Shown here: piece by piece, positions 63,601-64,000 of the stretch
Position numbering within the stretch: the first letter of the stretch is position 1
How the letters are laid out: each line of letters opens with the position of its first letter
Source: Sindora glabra
Taxonomy: Eukaryota; Streptophyta; Magnoliopsida; Fabales; Fabaceae
Direction of reading: 5' to 3'
DNA length: 64,000 nucleotides
Assembly: GCA_020226215.1 (NCBI GenBank)
Contig: CM035235.1
Location: 73,619,283-73,683,282 of the forward strand
Notes under the pieces: generated by a model
What the model saw: only the letters and a program-made list of their open reading frames with translations
Told to the model about the DNA's origin: nothing
Databases searched by the model: none
Position numbers and translations under genes: made by a program

Positions 63601-64000
63601 TGATAATGATGCTGTTATAGGAGATTAGAACTATTTTTGGGAGGCACCTAAACGCTTTTGGAATGACGGGTTCCTTAATGGAATAATTCCAAGCTTGATG
63701 TGGGCAACTTACACCGAGTGTTGTTCCAGTACTACTGCAAATTTATGAGTGCAAGACTAGTTTCCTTGGCCTACTCTTGATTTTATAGATTCTGAACCAA
63801 AACGTACTAAATCAGTTCCCATTAATGCAGTTGCCAATGGCCCATGATGTTGATTTGGATGCAGTAGCTCATATAACCAAGGGATTTAGTGGGGCTGACC
63901 TCCAAGCTCTGCTCTCAGATGCACAACTTGCTGCAGTTCATGAGGTTCTAGATGGCACAGACACCACTAAGCCAGCGAAATCACCAGTTATAACAGATGC
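39612..64000 (+). CDS. PEX1: Peroxisome biogenesis protein 1 (AAA ATPase), 3' end outside window
   Basis: PEX1 with PEX6 forms the peroxisomal AAA ATPase that pulls ubiquitinated PEX5 out of the membrane. Exons: 39612-39806, 40977-41150, 41610-41709, 44681-45166, 45616-46323, 47082-47173, 54076-54149, 54328-54547, 55790-55883, 56006-56160, 57066-57284, 60515-60715, 61142-61267, 61351-61412, 62638-62755, 63831-64000 (continues). All junctions are GT-AG and keep frame, giving 1064 codons of an expected 1100-1150. The PEX1 N-terminal barrel region covers about residues 1-180. D1 has Walker A GPPGSGKT (583-590) and an atypical Walker B ending Asp-Asp (648-649). D2 has Walker A GPPGCGKT (866-873) and Walker B Asp-Glu (925-926), so D2 should hydrolyse ATP. 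Exon 5's donor is placed at 46324 because it alone restores the conserved Arg-Met-Thr. No premature stop was seen. Confidence 0.95.
41710..44680 (+). other. PEX1 intron 3
   Basis: This 2971-bp phase-1 intron has no recognisable coding sequence or paired repeats. It has a CTT/CCT-rich run near 41939-41967 and several AT-rich stretches. Short frames in it look like chance. Confidence 0.7.
48060..49644 (+). mobile_element. Internally deleted copia element in PEX1 intron 6
   Basis: Two 151-bp LTRs (48060-48210 and 49494-49644) differ at about six positions. They are bounded by a perfect target duplication agtac (48055-48059 and 49645-49649). A PBS (tggtatctaaagcc, 48211) follows the first LTR and a PPT (ttgagggggag, 49483-49493) precedes the second. 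The interior is only 1.28 kb. It lacks gag, protease and integrase and starts within reverse transcriptase. It lies in the same direction as PEX1, so its LTR could supply cryptic polyadenylation or splice sites. Confidence 0.9.
48440..49485 (+). pseudogene. copia reverse transcriptase and RNase H fragment
   Basis: It begins at the Phe-Ser-Asp-Val-Val-Ile-Glu-Phe-Gly-like segment of RT. The catalytic Tyr-Val-Asp-Asp is intact at about 48559-48570. The RNase H part has Ser-Ala-Glu-Ser-Glu-Tyr near 49137-49155. Stops near 48625 and 48850 and a frame change near 49060 break it. The N-terminal half of RT and everything before it are missing. Confidence 0.85.
49979..50265. repeat. Array of short dyads with ~52-bp period
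   Basis: A motif of two AATYRATT-like half-sites separated by about five bases occurs near 49979, 50031, 50081, 50135, 50187 and 50239. One copy reads aatcaatttggtaatcgat. The steps are 50-54 bp. The sequence between the motifs is not visibly conserved, so this is not a simple tandem duplication. The function is unknown. Confidence 0.6.
51080..53355 (+). mobile_element. LTR element with non-coding interior in PEX1 intron 6
   Basis: Direct repeats 51080-51320 and 53103-53355 begin TGTTA and share blocks such as gtaat..agtaat.aggttatgg, atataaataaa.c and ccctaattatttctc. A PBS-like tgatatcagagtag follows the first (51321), and a PPT (cttgaggggga, 53091-53101) precedes the second. About 1.77 kb lies between them: G/T-rich, without gag or pol motifs, and including a C8-A18 run at 51834-51860. 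This fits a small LARD or a large TRIM. A possible target duplication tttgt (51075-51079; 53359-53363) sits three bases beyond the right end, so the right boundary is uncertain. Confidence 0.75.
55163..55243. repeat. 41-bp tandem duplication in PEX1 intron 8
   Basis: Two near-identical units (55163 and 55204) share ataaactactaattcttgt and the following ctgagag. Nothing else is notable in this 1242-bp intron (54548-55789). Confidence 0.85.
57285..60514 (+). other. PEX1 intron 11
   Basis: This 3230-bp phase-0 intron lies between the conserved Asn-Ala-Ile-Lys-Glu and Met-Ile-Glu. It contains a minus-strand copia remnant (58832-60079). A patch at 57590-57680 (tttagtaattagg...gttatgg) weakly resembles the LTR at 51080. 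A 35-bp-offset duplication (ttcatattcc...tattttnttgctg) lies at about 60190-60255. The rest shows no features. Confidence 0.75.
58832..60079 (-). mobile_element. Minus-strand copia remnant in PEX1 intron 11
   Basis: Short direct repeats of about 90-97 bp (58832-58928 and 59990-60079) share ataggt.aatacaata.gtag, atggcc and gctcattaa-like blocks. They flank a degraded RT and RNase H read on the minus strand. RT has Tyr-Val-Asp-Tyr where Tyr-Val-Asp-Asp is expected (about 59895-59884). RNase H remnants lie at 59285-59085. No clean target duplication or PBS was found. Coding sequence begins directly at the inner edge of the 5' LTR, so the PBS, gag, protease and integrase are deleted. Confidence 0.75.
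62635..62640 (+). promoter_or_regulatory. Tandem (NAGNAG) splice acceptor of PEX1 exon 15
   Basis: The acceptor reads CAGCAG. Use of the first AG (exon from 62638) gives Thr-Ser-Arg-Pro, matching the conserved D2 sequence. Use of the second (exon from 62641) would delete only that serine and keep frame. Confidence 0.6.

Overview
The window is nuclear DNA of a flowering plant, most likely a woody eudicot. The signs are AT-rich intergenic DNA, GT-AG introns, copia, LARD-like and LINE retroelements, and two genes that read as plant proteins. I cannot name the species. No prokaryotic, organellar, CRISPR or rRNA features were seen, and there is no convincing functional tRNA gene.

Layout. 1-5720: an old, heavily broken Ty1/copia element on the + strand; its 5' LTR runs off the left edge. 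5721-8370: AT-rich spacer. 8371-11488: an element with two ~620 bp LTRs, a non-coding interior and minus orientation (LARD-like). 11489-14297: spacer. 14298-20807: a complete, fairly young copia element on the minus strand with a perfect 5-bp target-site duplication, 411-bp LTRs, PBS and PPT. Its polyprotein stays in one frame for about 4 kb but carries eight premature stops. 20808-26800: spacer. 26825-30489: a two-exon gene for a RING-H2 plus von Willebrand A protein of the WAV3/EDA40 E3 ubiquitin ligase family. 30490-39430: spacer with a LINE remnant, a fold-back element and several duplicated blocks. 39612 to the right edge: the peroxisome biogenesis gene PEX1, 16 exons in the window, with its last part outside.

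The PEX1 model gives 1064 codons with consistent splice phases at all 15 introns. It contains both AAA ATPase modules. Intron 6 (6.9 kb) interrupts the codons of the first Walker A motif. It holds a 1.6-kb internally deleted copia element with a perfect TSD, a 2.3-kb LTR element with a non-coding interior, and a cluster of short dyads repeating about every 52 bp. Intron 11 (3.2 kb) holds a minus-strand copia remnant related in sequence to the one in intron 6.

The two cellular genes have no evident functional link: one is a probable E3 ligase, the other the peroxisomal receptor-export ATPase. I found no clearly new biological system. The most unusual signals are the 52-bp-period dyad cluster in PEX1 intron 6, the tRNA-like box A/box B unit inside the leader of the minus-strand copia element, the stop-riddled but frameshift-free polyprotein, and the two intronic copia derivatives that begin at nearly the same point of reverse transcriptase.
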